From contig NZ_JAPYZZ010000027.1 in NCBI RefSeq assembly GCF_027460065.1, positions 33,981-77,464 of the forward strand: a DNA stretch of 43,484 bases, given 5' to 3'. Position 1 is the first letter of the stretch. Each line of letters begins with the position of its first letter. The stretch comes from Martinezella rhizogenes (GTDB lineage: Bacteria; Pseudomonadota; Alphaproteobacteria; Rhizobiales; Rhizobiaceae). Of this stretch, positions 23,875 through 31,696 are shown piece after piece. The translations under genes were made by a program, and so were the position numbers. The notes beneath the pieces are model-generated. The model saw only the letters and a list, made by a program, of their open reading frames with translations. It made no database searches and was not told the DNA's origin.

Positions 23875-24747
23875 CTATCGCAGATAGAGCCTTTCCTGCT
23901 CGACCGCCTCTTCCATTCCCTGCAGTCTGAAGATTTCGGCCACCGCGACGATCGTTCGGTCGGCATTTTTAATACCGCCCTCGTTGCGAATGCACTGGAA
24001 GACCTCCCGCATCGCGGTGACACAGGCGCGGATCCCGTGATTGGCGTAGATGACCATGGCGATCGTTTCAAGCTGACGGATGCGCCCTTCACCAAGCTCG
24101 GGATAGGCGGTCGGCACGATGACGAGACGGGTTCGGCCGTCCCATCTGCGTGCGAAGCTTTCGATTTCAGAAGAGGTTTTTTGCCGGGAATGAACGAGAA
24201 TCATCCCGGCACCCGCCGCCTCATAGGCTTTTGCCCGACGGATGGCTTCGTCTTCGCCGAGACCGGCGATCAGCGCCTCTGTTCTGGCGATCACGCAAAA
24301 ATCGGCGTCGCGTCGTGCGTCGATGGCGGCTTCGATCTTTCCCTGAAATTCCTCCGAGCGGATGAGCGCGTGGCGGGCGCTATCGGCAAGGCTCGTCACC
24401 TTCGGAAAGGCCTTGTCCTCGATGACCACGGCGGCCGCACCGGCGGCCTCGTAAGCTCTGACCGCGTGATGGACATTGATTGCGTTGCCAAAACCGGTAT
24501 CGATATCGGCAATGACCGGCAGGGTGGTTGCCGCGGCGATCGCCCTTACCATGTCGAGGTGCTGCGACATGCTGACGATGCTCATATCAGGCACGGCCAT
24601 GAGGGCGGATAGTTCAAAACCGGAGGCCCAGAGGCCATCGAAGCCGGCCTCTTGCGCAAGACACGCCGATAGCGGGCTATGGGCGGCCATCACATGGGCC
24701 AGTCCTTTCGTTTCAATCAGCATCGACAGGCGTTTGCCGGGGCTCAT
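23875..24747 (-). CDS. Predicted phosphonopyruvate hydrolase (PEP mutase / isocitrate lyase superfamily)
   Basis: The product is 290 residues, a (beta/alpha)8 barrel with W40-ASGFELSA, D54, the Mg2+ site D81-x-D83 in ADIDTGFGN, and the gating-loop motif E110-DKAFPK-V-T118-S. PEP mutases have Asn (EDKxFPKxNS) where this protein has Thr. In phosphonopyruvate hydrolase, as described from Variovorax, that position is Thr118, so hydrolysis of phosphonopyruvate to pyruvate and phosphate is the best prediction. Segments such as GKIEAAIDARRDADFCVIAR, AGMILVHSRQKT and VIVPTAYPELGE also follow that enzyme as I remember it. No other phosphonate genes are adjacent, apart from possibly the LysR regulator beyond the next gene. 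Confidence 0.85.
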   Translation of the reverse strand: MSPGKRLSMLIETKGLAHVMAAHSPLSACLAQEAGFDGLWASGFELSALMAVPDMSIVSMSQHLDMVRAIAAATTLPVIADIDTGFGNAINVHHAVRAYEAAGAAAVVIEDKAFPKVTSLADSARHALIRSEEFQGKIEAAIDARRDADFCVIARTEALIAGLGEDEAIRRAKAYEAAGAGMILVHSRQKTSSEIESFARRWDGRTRLVIVPTAYPELGEGRIRQLETIAMVIYANHGIRACVTAMREVFQCIRNEGGIKNADRTIVAVAEIFRLQGMEEAVEQERLYLR

Positions 24748-25019
24748 GGCAGGCTCCTCAAAAGGGACACTCGGAAAGATCGACCGGTCTCTGAAGGCCG
24801 GCCCCGGTCACAACTGCGCGCAAATCACACGGCCTGCAAATCGTGCCATCGCAAAATGCGGGGCTTTCGCCATCATCGCCGCATGGCGGCTATCGATCGA
24901 TCTCAACAAAGCTGCCATCCTCTCCATCAGCGCCACCATCGCGATCCCGTCGTCATCACAGCTAGACGGCGCCGGTGGACGTGAGAGGCTGGATCGACGG
25001 AGAGGATGGGGATCGAAGG
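24748..25019. other. Intergenic region between divergent genes
   Basis: A 272-bp gap with the ribosome site of the phosphonopyruvate-hydrolase-like gene (GGAGCC upstream of its ATG) at the left end. I see no further feature. Confidence 0.4.
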
Positions 25020-25319
25020 ATGGTTGACGCTTCAGGCGAGCTTGCCCGGCTTGTCGCGCTATATCGGCACCAGCACAGGGCCTGGATCGCAACAGCCGGT
25101 CCGGGCGAGGACCTCGACGCCGATTGCCCCGAATTCGACCTGATGGAGGAGACCGGCGACAGGATTATTTGCCTGCCCTGCCAGACCAAGGCCGAGGTCG
25201 GCCAGAAAATTCTGACGATCCTGGAATTTCAGGCGCTGCAGCTGTCGATCAAGGAAGATTGCGCCGATGGACGGGATTTGATGCGGATTTTCCTGCTGTC
25301 GCTTCTCTGCGATGCCTAG
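25020..25319 (+). CDS. Hypothetical protein, rhizobial type
   Basis: This 99-residue protein starts MVDASGELARLVALYRHQH and continues DADCPEFDLMEETGDRIICL and a helical C-terminus (ILEFQALQLSIKEDCADGRD). It resembles the many small helical hypothetical proteins of rhizobial genomes with no assigned role. An in-frame ATG at 24975 would add 15 residues. A perfect intrinsic terminator 48 bp downstream supports that the frame is real. Confidence 0.6.
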   Translation: MVDASGELARLVALYRHQHRAWIATAGPGEDLDADCPEFDLMEETGDRIICLPCQTKAEVGQKILTILEFQALQLSIKEDCADGRDLMRIFLLSLLCDA

Positions 25320-25367
25320 GCGGGTGCGGGCCGCCGGCACCCCCTGCCCCGCTGTTCCCGCCCCTGT

Positions 25368-25390
25368 CCCGGCAGTTGGCCGGGTTTTTT
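25368..25390 (+). terminator. Intrinsic terminator
   Basis: CCCGGC, loop AGTTG, GCCGGG, then TTTTTT: a textbook rho-independent terminator for the plus-strand gene. It lies at the end of the convergent LysR gene. Confidence 0.88.
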
Positions 25391-25394
25391 CCGC

Positions 25395-26297
25395 TCACTC
25401 GGCAAGCGCCACCGATTTGCAAAGCCGGATGAGCCAGCGGCAAAAGGCGCGTGCAAGTTCCGGATTGCCGCTGCGGTCAAGCGCAAAAGCGCGGTAGTCC
25501 ATGCCGCTCGGTGTGCGGGTATCTGGGATGACGGTGAGGAAACCGTTTCGGACGAGTGGCGAGACGATGATTTCCGGGGCGACCAGCAGGCATTTGCCTG
25601 TTGTGACGGCCGGGAGCGCAAGATAGTGATGATCGACCCGTGCGCCGGCAAGGATGTCGCCGCCCGAAAGTCCCATGGCCTTCAACCAGGTCGGCAGGAT
25701 GTCTGGCCGGGACGTAATCGCGAGGATAGGAACCGCCCTTATGATGTCGGCCATCCTGTCGCGCAGCTGCGCGGGCGCGCCAACGCAGACGAGCTCCTCC
25801 CGATGGATCAGCCATTCATCGGCGAGTTCCTCTACATGAAGGTCGCGCGTGATCAGGACATCGTAACTGTCGGCGACATCCGGCGGCGTTAGCGACGAGA
25901 CGACATCGATCGTGACGCCGCCCATGTCATTGGAGAAGAGCTGCAGATTCGGAACGAGGACATGCGAGGCGAAGGTCGAGAGCGAGGTGCGCACGACTAG
26001 CCTGTTGATCGCGGAGGGATCGCGGCGCTTCATCCGGTTCGTGGTAAAGCAGATCGTCTCGAGCGGTTCGGATATCGCCCCCGCATAGAGGCGGCCGAAC
26101 TCGGTCAGGCGCCCTGCCCGTCCCCGCCGCTCAAACAGGCTTGCGCCGAGATAGGTTTCCAGCACCGCAAGATGCCGGCTGATCGAGCTCTGCGTCGTTC
26201 CCATGTTCTGAGCCGCCCGCGTCAGGTTACATTCGCGCGCGACCGCCGCAAAGGCGCGGATGGCGTTGAGCGGTACAGGCTCGGTATCCCTCGTCAT
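25395..26297 (-). CDS. LysR-family transcriptional regulator
   Basis: The 300-residue product starts at the ATG at 26297, preceded by GGAGGAACCGAGC. The N-terminal winged HTH reads LNAIRAFAAVARECNLTRAA and GTTQSSISRHLAVLETYLGA, followed by the substrate-binding domain. It resembles the GcvA-like branch in its opening PLNAIRAFAAVAR. The effector is unknown. Two related palindromic elements lie upstream. The hydrolase gene 650 bp away, beyond one opposite-strand gene, is a possible but unproven target. Confidence 0.9.
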   Translation of the reverse strand: MTRDTEPVPLNAIRAFAAVARECNLTRAAQNMGTTQSSISRHLAVLETYLGASLFERRGRAGRLTEFGRLYAGAISEPLETICFTTNRMKRRDPSAINRLVVRTSLSTFASHVLVPNLQLFSNDMGGVTIDVVSSLTPPDVADSYDVLITRDLHVEELADEWLIHREELVCVGAPAQLRDRMADIIRAVPILAITSRPDILPTWLKAMGLSGGDILAGARVDHHYLALPAVTTGKCLLVAPEIIVSPLVRNGFLTVIPDTRTPSGMDYRAFALDRSGNPELARAFCRWLIRLCKSVALAE

Positions 26298-26337
26298 GCT
26301 CGGTTCCTCCTTGGTGCTCACGCAGCTATGAATCGTA

Positions 26338-26355
26338 TGTTGATTATAGTCAACA
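26338..26355. promoter_or_regulatory. Candidate LysR operator (site 1)
   Basis: TGTTGATTATAGTCAACA is a near-perfect 18-bp palindrome 41 bp upstream of the LysR start codon. It contains the T-N11-A pattern of LysR boxes around an AT centre, so autoregulation is likely. Confidence 0.6.
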
Positions 26356-26463
26356 TTGCATTGGGAGAGAAAGCGGATTGTGATGAGCGTCGGCGGGCAA
26401 GGGATCGCCGTGCCCGCCGTGATCCGGAAACCGGCGTCTTTGCGGCTGGACACCGACCATAAA

Positions 26464-26479
26464 ATGTTGACTATAAACA
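26464..26479. promoter_or_regulatory. Candidate LysR operator (site 2)
   Basis: TGTTGACTATAAACAA shares its first 12 bases with the reverse complement of site 1. It lies 38 bp before the start of the divergent XRE gene, so the regulator may control both directions. Confidence 0.5.
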
Positions 26480-26516
26480 ATGGCGCGATTGCCGTCGCCA
26501 CGGCATTGCATGAGAT

Positions 26517-26729
26517 ATGGATATCGGGGCGCTGGTCGGCAGAAACATCGTGAAGATCCGCAACGAACGGAATGTCAGTCAGGAAGAACTGGCGTTCCGG
26601 GCGAATATCGACCGTTCCTATCTAAGCCAGATCGAAACCGGCAAACGCAACCCGTCGCTCAGATTGCTGGCGAAGATTGCCGACAGCCTCGGCGTCAAGG
26701 TCGCGCGCTTTCTCACGGAAGACCAATAG
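26517..26729 (+). CDS. Small XRE-family HTH protein
   Basis: This 70-residue protein is essentially one HTH_3 domain: IGALVGRNIVKIRNERNVSQ, EELAFRANIDRSYLSQIETG, KRNPSLRLLAKIADSLGV. There is no effector or multimerisation domain, as in phage- or island-borne small repressors. It runs divergently from the LysR gene. Confidence 0.85.
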   Translation: MDIGALVGRNIVKIRNERNVSQEELAFRANIDRSYLSQIETGKRNPSLRLLAKIADSLGVKVARFLTEDQ

Positions 26730-27027
26730 GCCTCGGCATGCCGGCCAGGAGACCGACAGCGGTCGGCCGGCGCTGCACATGACCTCCTGCCCCTTGCCTG
26801 CTGGTCGGGAACGCGCGTTTAGCCACGATGAGCTTGCCTTCTATGCTTGCAATTTCTTCCAGCCTTCGGCGTTCGGTACGGCTTGTCTTGCCGTCGTCAG
26901 AGACACGGTGCATAAAGGATTCCTTCGAGAAGGGAGGCCCTGACCGGCCCCCGTTTTGGGGTTATTAATTCTGTGAACACAGAAAGGGATAAATCAGAAT
27001 TCGGATATTGTAAATCTGAAATCGGAT
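26730..27027. promoter_or_regulatory. Leader of the S24 repressor with candidate operators
   Basis: The right end is AT-rich and structured: CTGTGAACACAG (26971-26982) is a 5-bp inverted repeat with a 2-bp centre, and two related blocks, TCAGAATTCGGAT and TCTGAAATCGGAT, follow within 40 bp. Such repeated sites are expected for autoregulation by a CI/LexA-like repressor. No gene is supported in the left part. Confidence 0.45.
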
Positions 27028-27729
27028 TTGTGCGGTGATTTATTGGCTAGACCTGAGGTTCCGTCCAAAACGGCGCTCGGCACGCGTCTTCGTGAGTTGC
27101 GAAGAAAGCTTGGCGATCCTGAAAGAGACGTATTTGCGGCCCGACTCGGCGTCAGCAAAACCACGTTGGGAAATTACGAAAAGGGAGACTCGGAGCCGAC
27201 CGCTTCGGTGCTGAATTCGTATCGTCATAATTTCGGGGCTAATGTCCTCTGGATACTGACGGGCGAGGGCGACATGTTTTCCGAAACCGCGGCAGTAACC
27301 GAAGACGTCGTTATGGTGAAAACTCCACTGTACGAGGTCCAAGCCACCGCTGGCTCCGGTCTCATACCCAAAGACGACCGCCTGCATTATTCGGTCGCTT
27401 TCAGCCGCGCCTTTCTCCGAAGCATCGGCGCAAAGCCTGAAAGTTGCATTATGCTGGAAGCCAAGGGCGAAAGCATGCTGCCGACGATCCCTGACGGCGC
27501 GTTCATGATCGTCGATCAAAGTAAAACCGACATTGCCGATGATCAGGTTTTGGCTTTCCACGTTGGACCAGGTATCAAGGTAAAGCGCGCAAATTGGCGT
27601 ATGGATGGATCGCTCGAATTGCGGTCTGACAACGAACAGAATGGGTATCCCAAGGAGGTCATTGGCAAGGACATTGCAGATGAGCTTTCCATCCTCGGCC
27701 ACGTGCTCTTTCTTCTTCGTCGAGCATAA
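27028..27729 (+). CDS. CI/LexA-like repressor, XRE HTH plus S24 peptidase
   Basis: The product is 233 residues from a TTG at 27028; another TTG at 27043 is possible, and no ATG precedes the HTH. The N-terminal HTH (~15-75) has RLRELRRKLGDPERDVFAAR, then LGVSKTTLGNYEKGD. The C-terminal S24 domain (~110-230) has the catalytic serine in AKGESMLPTI and the lysine in IKVKRANW, as in phage C2/CI and LexA. Such repressors cleave themselves when RecA is activated and release lysogenic or island genes. No cleavage-site Ala-Gly is certain, although VQATAGSGLI is in the right place. No phage genes follow, so the target is unknown. Confidence 0.88.
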   Translation: MCGDLLARPEVPSKTALGTRLRELRRKLGDPERDVFAARLGVSKTTLGNYEKGDSEPTASVLNSYRHNFGANVLWILTGEGDMFSETAAVTEDVVMVKTPLYEVQATAGSGLIPKDDRLHYSVAFSRAFLRSIGAKPESCIMLEAKGESMLPTIPDGAFMIVDQSKTDIADDQVLAFHVGPGIKVKRANWRMDGSLELRSDNEQNGYPKEVIGKDIADELSILGHVLFLLRRA

Positions 27730-27769
27730 CTCAGGATTCGCTGAGCGACGGCATTGACTACGAATCTGA

Positions 27770-28102
27770 GGGGCAGGTCACACCCTGAATTTCCTCGATA
27801 TAGACATTGCGCAAAACCCCGACCACGTCGATGCCTATATCACCTATATGGAAACGGTGACGGCCAACATCATCGATGGTGCGGCGATGCTCGGAGCCGT
27901 GCAGTCCCGGATAGACCTGCAAAGTGAATTTGCCTCCCGGTTGTCGAATTCTATCGACAGAGGCATCGGACGTCTTGTCGACGCCGACATGGACGAGGCA
28001 TCCACCAGACTCAAGGCGTTGCAGGCACAACAACAACTCGTCGTCAGTGCTTTGCAAATCGCCAATACAGAGCCACAGGCCATAGTGTCGTTGTTTCGTT
28101 AA
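27770..28102 (+). pseudogene. 3' fragment of a flagellin gene
   Basis: The frame reads GHTLNFLDIDIAQNPDHVDA, then LGAVQSRIDLQSEFASRLSN, SIDRGIGRLVDADMDEASTR and LKALQAQQQLVVSALQIANT, ending SLFR. This is the conserved C-terminal D0/D1 region of rhizobial flagellins. A stop codon at 27767-27769 precedes it, and the N-terminal D0/D1 and variable domains are missing. The fragment follows the S24 repressor by about 40 bp, so an insertion or deletion has removed the rest of the gene. Confidence 0.88.
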
Positions 28103-28158
28103 TAAAACTGACGGTCTGGACAATATGATCTACTGACCAGTGCGACACCGCATCGCGG

Positions 28159-28389
28159 TCACCTATCTTTTTTGGGTTTCGACGGAAGAAGACCGTCGCG
28201 CTGCATCTGCTTACGGGCGAGCTTCCTCTGACGACCGACTGCTTCAGCTTTCTCACGCGCCTTTTTTATCGATGGTTTTTCGAAAGCTTCACGCAGCCGC
28301 ATTTCGCGGAAAACGCCCTCGCGCTGAAGCTTTTTCTTGAGAATGCGCAGTGCCTGATCGACGTTGTTGTCGCGTACTTCAACTTGCAT
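28159..28389 (-). CDS. rpsU: 30S ribosomal protein S21
   Basis: This is a complete 76-residue bS21: [40 protein letters not shown], then the basic tail ending PSKPKKDR. An AGAGGGA ribosome site precedes the ATG. Many Rhizobiales carry more than one rpsU copy. Its presence suggests chromosomal rather than plasmid context for this point of the window. It is convergent with the flagellin fragment. Confidence 0.95.
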   Translation of the reverse strand: MQVEVRDNNVDQALRILKKKLQREGVFREMRLREAFEKPSIKKAREKAEAVGRQRKLARKQMQRDGLLPSKPKKDR

Positions 28390-28652
28390 GGGTCCCTCTT
28401 GAGGTCAAAAACGGTGCGTTACCATACGCAATTTTCCATTGAATCCAAGATCGGCGGTCCCCCATGGTGGAAAGCGCGGGATCGGTTGTGCTACCGCATT
28501 TTCGATCGTGCGTCCGGGGCTGTTCCGATCTTACTGCGGGCGTCGATCAAATGCCGCCACAAAGCGTCTGACGGATGTTTCCCTTCCGTTTTCCCGACCC
28601 CGCCAAGCCCGCGAACGTTCCGAGGCCGGACACTCCGCACTTCTAAAGTTGT
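28390..28652. other. Intergenic region, no supported gene
   Basis: A 263-bp stretch between the rpsU start and the end of the T6SS cluster. It should contain the rpsU promoter. I see no coding sequence or strong terminator. Confidence 0.4.
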
Positions 28653-29504
28653 CTATTTTGTCGGCATTTTCCATTTTGACGATTCCGCATTAGCACGCTC
28701 CTCCGGCGTAGTTGGCACCATACCGGCCTTTTCCGGCGTCCAATCAGGGTCCTCAATCCAAAAGCGCAACGGCAAAGGTTGGGTGACATCACCAGTTTCA
28801 AATATGCGACGTGGATAAATCAGATCGCCATAACTGATATCGCTAACACCACGATCGACAGTCACTTGAAGAAGATATGTCCGGCTTTCTTCTGATGGTT
28901 TATGGGTGGGATCGAATTTGAGGATGAAACTCTCCTGTTTCGGAGCGAGGCCGTAATCTCGAAGGTTCATCTGGAGAATACTTCCGCTAGAAGACGTTAG
29001 TTCGGCAAACAGGTTCTTTCCACCGGAATCGAAGTCTTCGGGCTTAGACGGCACTTTTATCGGTGAGGACGGCTGCCAACCCTTTGTCTCAAGCATTTTT
29101 AACAGCTCGACAACGTAATCATGCATTTCGTTCAGGGGTCTGGGCTGAGCGAAAGGACGTAACGCTATTCCATTAATTACACCGGCTCGCTGAGAGACAT
29201 GCAATGTTCTTCCGGGCGGCAGCTCAAAGCTCTGCTCTCCCTCAACCAAGCGAAGCGCTATCCAGTTATCCGTGAACTGTATGGGCATCCAATCGCCAAT
29301 GTCATCAACATCAACAATATATTGCTGCGGTTTCCAGGGTCCCATTTCCAGATGATTGCGCTCGATAAACTCCTTTACCGTCATGCCCATGCCAACCTCG
29401 ATGCGCCTTGGTTCGCCTTTGGATGGATCATTTCGTTCAAACATAAAATGAACTCCATAGAAGAGGATAGTAGACAGCAGCAAGAACACCAGAAACTTTT
29501 TCAT
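28653..29504 (-). CDS. Membrane-anchored hypothetical protein, putative T6SS immunity protein
   Basis: The product is 283 residues. A single hydrophobic segment (~3-20, KKFLVFLLLSTILFYGVHFM) would anchor it in the inner membrane with the rest in the periplasm. The body has no recognised domain. It is the last gene of the vgrG cluster, beginning 9 bp after the stop of the second effector, the usual position of an immunity gene. A periplasmic immunity protein would imply that the partner effector acts in the periplasm or membrane. The role is inferred from position only. Confidence 0.55.
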   Translation of the reverse strand: MKKFLVFLLLSTILFYGVHFMFERNDPSKGEPRRIEVGMGMTVKEFIERNHLEMGPWKPQQYIVDVDDIGDWMPIQFTDNWIALRLVEGEQSFELPPGRTLHVSQRAGVINGIALRPFAQPRPLNEMHDYVVELLKMLETKGWQPSSPIKVPSKPEDFDSGGKNLFAELTSSSGSILQMNLRDYGLAPKQESFILKFDPTHKPSEESRTYLLQVTVDRGVSDISYGDLIYPRRIFETGDVTQPLPLRFWIEDPDWTPEKAGMVPTTPEERANAESSKWKMPTK

Positions 29505-29513
29505 AGGGTATGC

Positions 29514-30362
29514 TCACCATTTCCAGCCCTGCTGTGAAGACAGTCTATCCATGAGCGAATTGTAATAGTTCACCCTATGATTGGGATTGGATATAGAACC
29601 AACGAAAGGCACAACATTCGGGTCTCCACATGTGGTCGAAACGGGAATGTCATAGAGGTTTTTCTTTAGAACCGGCTTCAACACTGCACTCGCTCCTTCC
29701 ATCATGGAGAACGTCCCACTGTAATTTTCATAAACAGGTTGAACCACATCCCTCTGTTCAAAATCGGCGATCCAGTCTGACGCACTTTTGAGATTGTCTC
29801 TCTCCAATTCGTCAAAAGCCGATTTTATTTTCGGAGGCATGACTTTACCGGTGGCCGCGTAACACTTTTTCATATCCTCATAACCGTGCCGCGCCCTGTA
29901 TGCCGCCATCGGATATATGTCGCCGAAAATTGCTTTATTGGCATCACCGAGGGCTTGGTACATATTGTACCAAGGATCGAGACCAGTCGGGTTCATAAAG
30001 TCGTACTTGGGGTCAATACCCGTGATCACGTCCGGATCGAGACTTCGTGTGAGCTTCATCGCACATCCGCCCTGAGCCGAAACCACAGAAGCAAGTTTGA
30101 TCCAGCGATTGCTCGGGTCTTGCGCCGCCAGCTTGCCGTAAGCGGCAGTGATGGCTTTGTTTCGCTCAATCGGGTCCTCTATATCCGTGATCTGCTTCGT
30201 TTCTTTTTCGATTTGCTCGATTTTCTTTTTGCAATCCGCAGCAATACAGGTAGCGCAAGTTTCTGAAACATTGCCGGGGGCTGCATCTTTTTCAGCTCCG
30301 GCTTCCGCGTGTTTCAGTTCTGCAGCGGATACGGTAGCCGGACCGTTGTTTCCCGAGGCCAT
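29514..30362 (-). CDS. Putative T6SS effector of unknown activity (second module)
   Basis: The 282-residue product has no signal peptide. An Ala-rich, charged N-terminus carries a cysteine motif TCATC-x4-C (C36, C39, C44), also present in the other effector of the locus. The remainder includes DPSNRWIKLASVVSAQGGCA, YRARHGYEDMKKCYAATGK and a C-terminal NPNHRVNYYNSLMDRLSSQQ. I do not recognise a catalytic motif. It lies between a DUF4123 adaptor gene (TAATATG junction, 1-bp gap) and a putative immunity gene, the standard layout adaptor-effector-immunity. Effector status is inferred from that context and the shared motif. Confidence 0.6.
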   Translation of the reverse strand: MASGNNGPATVSAAELKHAEAGAEKDAAPGNVSETCATCIAADCKKKIEQIEKETKQITDIEDPIERNKAITAAYGKLAAQDPSNRWIKLASVVSAQGGCAMKLTRSLDPDVITGIDPKYDFMNPTGLDPWYNMYQALGDANKAIFGDIYPMAAYRARHGYEDMKKCYAATGKVMPPKIKSAFDELERDNLKSASDWIADFEQRDVVQPVYENYSGTFSMMEGASAVLKPVLKKNLYDIPVSTTCGDPNVVPFVGSISNPNHRVNYYNSLMDRLSSQQGWKW

Positions 30363-30363
30363 A

Positions 30364-31329
30364 TTACGCCTTCTCCGCTTCTTTGATCATGTATTTCATC
30401 ATCAGACCCACGCGTTCATCGGGGGAAATTGCTGAACCACGCTCTTTTGAGACGGCCTGCATAGTGTCGCTTTGCTGCAATCGCCCTCCATGCAGCACCT
30501 GCAAGTAGCACCATTTGCGGAACGCCGATTCTTGCGTGACCCCCGCCACTTGGGCTTCTCGTAGCCATTTCCGAACATCTCCGGTAATTGCCCGATCAGA
30601 TTTTTTCTCGAGGAGAGCCGATGCATATTCTCTGAGGTATTTGATGGTTCGCCTCGTCAGCCAGTCAAATCTGCGACTGTCCATAGCTTTGACTTCAGCC
30701 AGCCCAATCCTCATGGGTCCGCTTTGCGGCAACGGCATCTCATCATGCCGCTGTACTCGCATCGGCTTCGCCCCCCAATCTTCATCGGGCAACAATAAGA
30801 GTGCGTCAGCCGGCCCCAGTAACCTGGAAAGACCGTCCCATTCTAAAGAAGAGGAGACTTGTGCTATGACATTGGCGTCAGCGTGTCGGAATACGACCAT
30901 CTCAAACCCGCTCGCGGGGATTTCGACGTCACGTCCAAGGTAGGCTTGCTTGGGGAACAACACCTTGTTAATTCCCCTGAGATGCCTGTAGAGCACCTCA
31001 TATCCAGCAGTGCATTGCCAGAAGACGGCGGCCGGGCGTTCGCCGACGAGGATCAGAAATCTGTCAAGAATGTTTTCATCGACAAGCTGCTTTCCGGTTC
31101 CCTTTTCAGCGTTCTTAGTTCTCGCATCATAATCCAGGCGAACGACTTGCGGTGCTGTACGCAACTGATCAGCGGTAGCGTTACCGTGATCCAGATAGAG
31201 AGAGCGATGAATGAACCCGCCATCGAATAGCGCCATGGGGAGGTCATGAAACTGCGCGCCATCGACAACAGCAAAGACACTCTCGCGCGCCTCCAACAAC
31301 AGAGAACGCAGTTGTCTGTTTTCAGCCAT
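30364..31329 (-). CDS. DUF4123 T6SS effector adaptor (Tap/TEC), second copy
   Basis: This 321-residue adaptor would load an effector onto VgrG. The N-terminal DUF4123 domain (~15-140) has VFAVVDGAQFHDLPMALFDG, a RSLYLD segment and LYRHLRGINKVLFP. It is a paralogue of the adaptor at 32987: the first ~65 residues are mostly identical, including GNxTADQLxTAPQ. The C-terminal half is more divergent, as expected if it selects the cargo. The following gene, 1 bp downstream, is its likely cargo. A relic of a vgrG 3' end overlaps its start. Confidence 0.9.
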   Translation of the reverse strand: MAENRQLRSLLLEARESVFAVVDGAQFHDLPMALFDGGFIHRSLYLDHGNATADQLRTAPQVVRLDYDARTKNAEKGTGKQLVDENILDRFLILVGERPAAVFWQCTAGYEVLYRHLRGINKVLFPKQAYLGRDVEIPASGFEMVVFRHADANVIAQVSSSLEWDGLSRLLGPADALLLLPDEDWGAKPMRVQRHDEMPLPQSGPMRIGLAEVKAMDSRRFDWLTRRTIKYLREYASALLEKKSDRAITGDVRKWLREAQVAGVTQESAFRKWCYLQVLHGGRLQQSDTMQAVSKERGSAISPDERVGLMMKYMIKEAEKA

Positions 31330-31357
31330 ATTCCCTCACGAAAGGCGTGGACGATTC
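31322..31357 (-). pseudogene. Relic of a vgrG 3' end
   Basis: In the frame that ends at 31322 the sequence encodes ESSTPFVREYG, stop, preceded by KAA. The intact VgrG ends KSSTPFVRG, and the DNA shares the block GGCGTGGACGATT with 34003-34015 on the plus strand. The relic stop overlaps the adaptor start by 8 bp, as if this adaptor once followed its own vgrG. It is only about 12-22 codons long and starts directly after the PAAR stop. Confidence 0.75.
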
Positions 31358-31386
31358 AGCCGCTTTCCACAAACCGGATACGTCTC

Positions 31387-31689
31387 CTAGTCAAACGTGA
31401 TCCACGGCACGCCTTGAACAAGGCGGCCGCCATGAGCACATGGGTCACCCGATCGCGCAACCGGCTTGCCTTGTATCCTTGCGACAGACGAGCCTCCGCT
31501 TATTCTGTCCGACGTTGTCGGTACACCAGTGCAAAGCAAACTATCCCCGACTGTGGCGATTGGAACGCCTTCCACGGTGACGAAGCTTTGCTGCGTCGAA
31601 ACAACCGGACCACCCACATGAGGTTTCGGTCCCGGGTCGACCATTGGGCAAACATGCATGTGCCCTTTAAGTGATACAGATGATCCCAT
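31387..31689 (-). CDS. PAAR-domain spike-tip protein
   Basis: This 100-residue protein is a complete PAAR domain: HMHVCPMVDPGPKPHVGGPV, then VEGVPIATVGD, LLCTGVP, and GGSSVARIQGKPVARSGDPC with a final HGG. It would cap the VgrG trimer, with conserved His/Cys residues binding zinc. It has no toxin extension, so the effectors of the locus are separate cargo. It lies 7 bp after the putative immunity gene of the first module. Confidence 0.95.
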   Translation of the reverse strand: MGSSVSLKGHMHVCPMVDPGPKPHVGGPVVSTQQSFVTVEGVPIATVGDSLLCTGVPTTSDRISGGSSVARIQGKPVARSGDPCAHGGRLVQGVPWITFD

Positions 31690-31696
31690 CAGTCAC

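Noticed and set aside
27758..28123. 121-residue minus-strand frame
   Set aside because: It is antisense to the flagellin fragment, whose sense translation is clearly flagellin.
28159..28389. rpsU as a phage-type S21 cargo gene
   Set aside because: Although phages can carry S21, the sequence is an ordinary rhizobial-type S21 and no phage genes are nearby.
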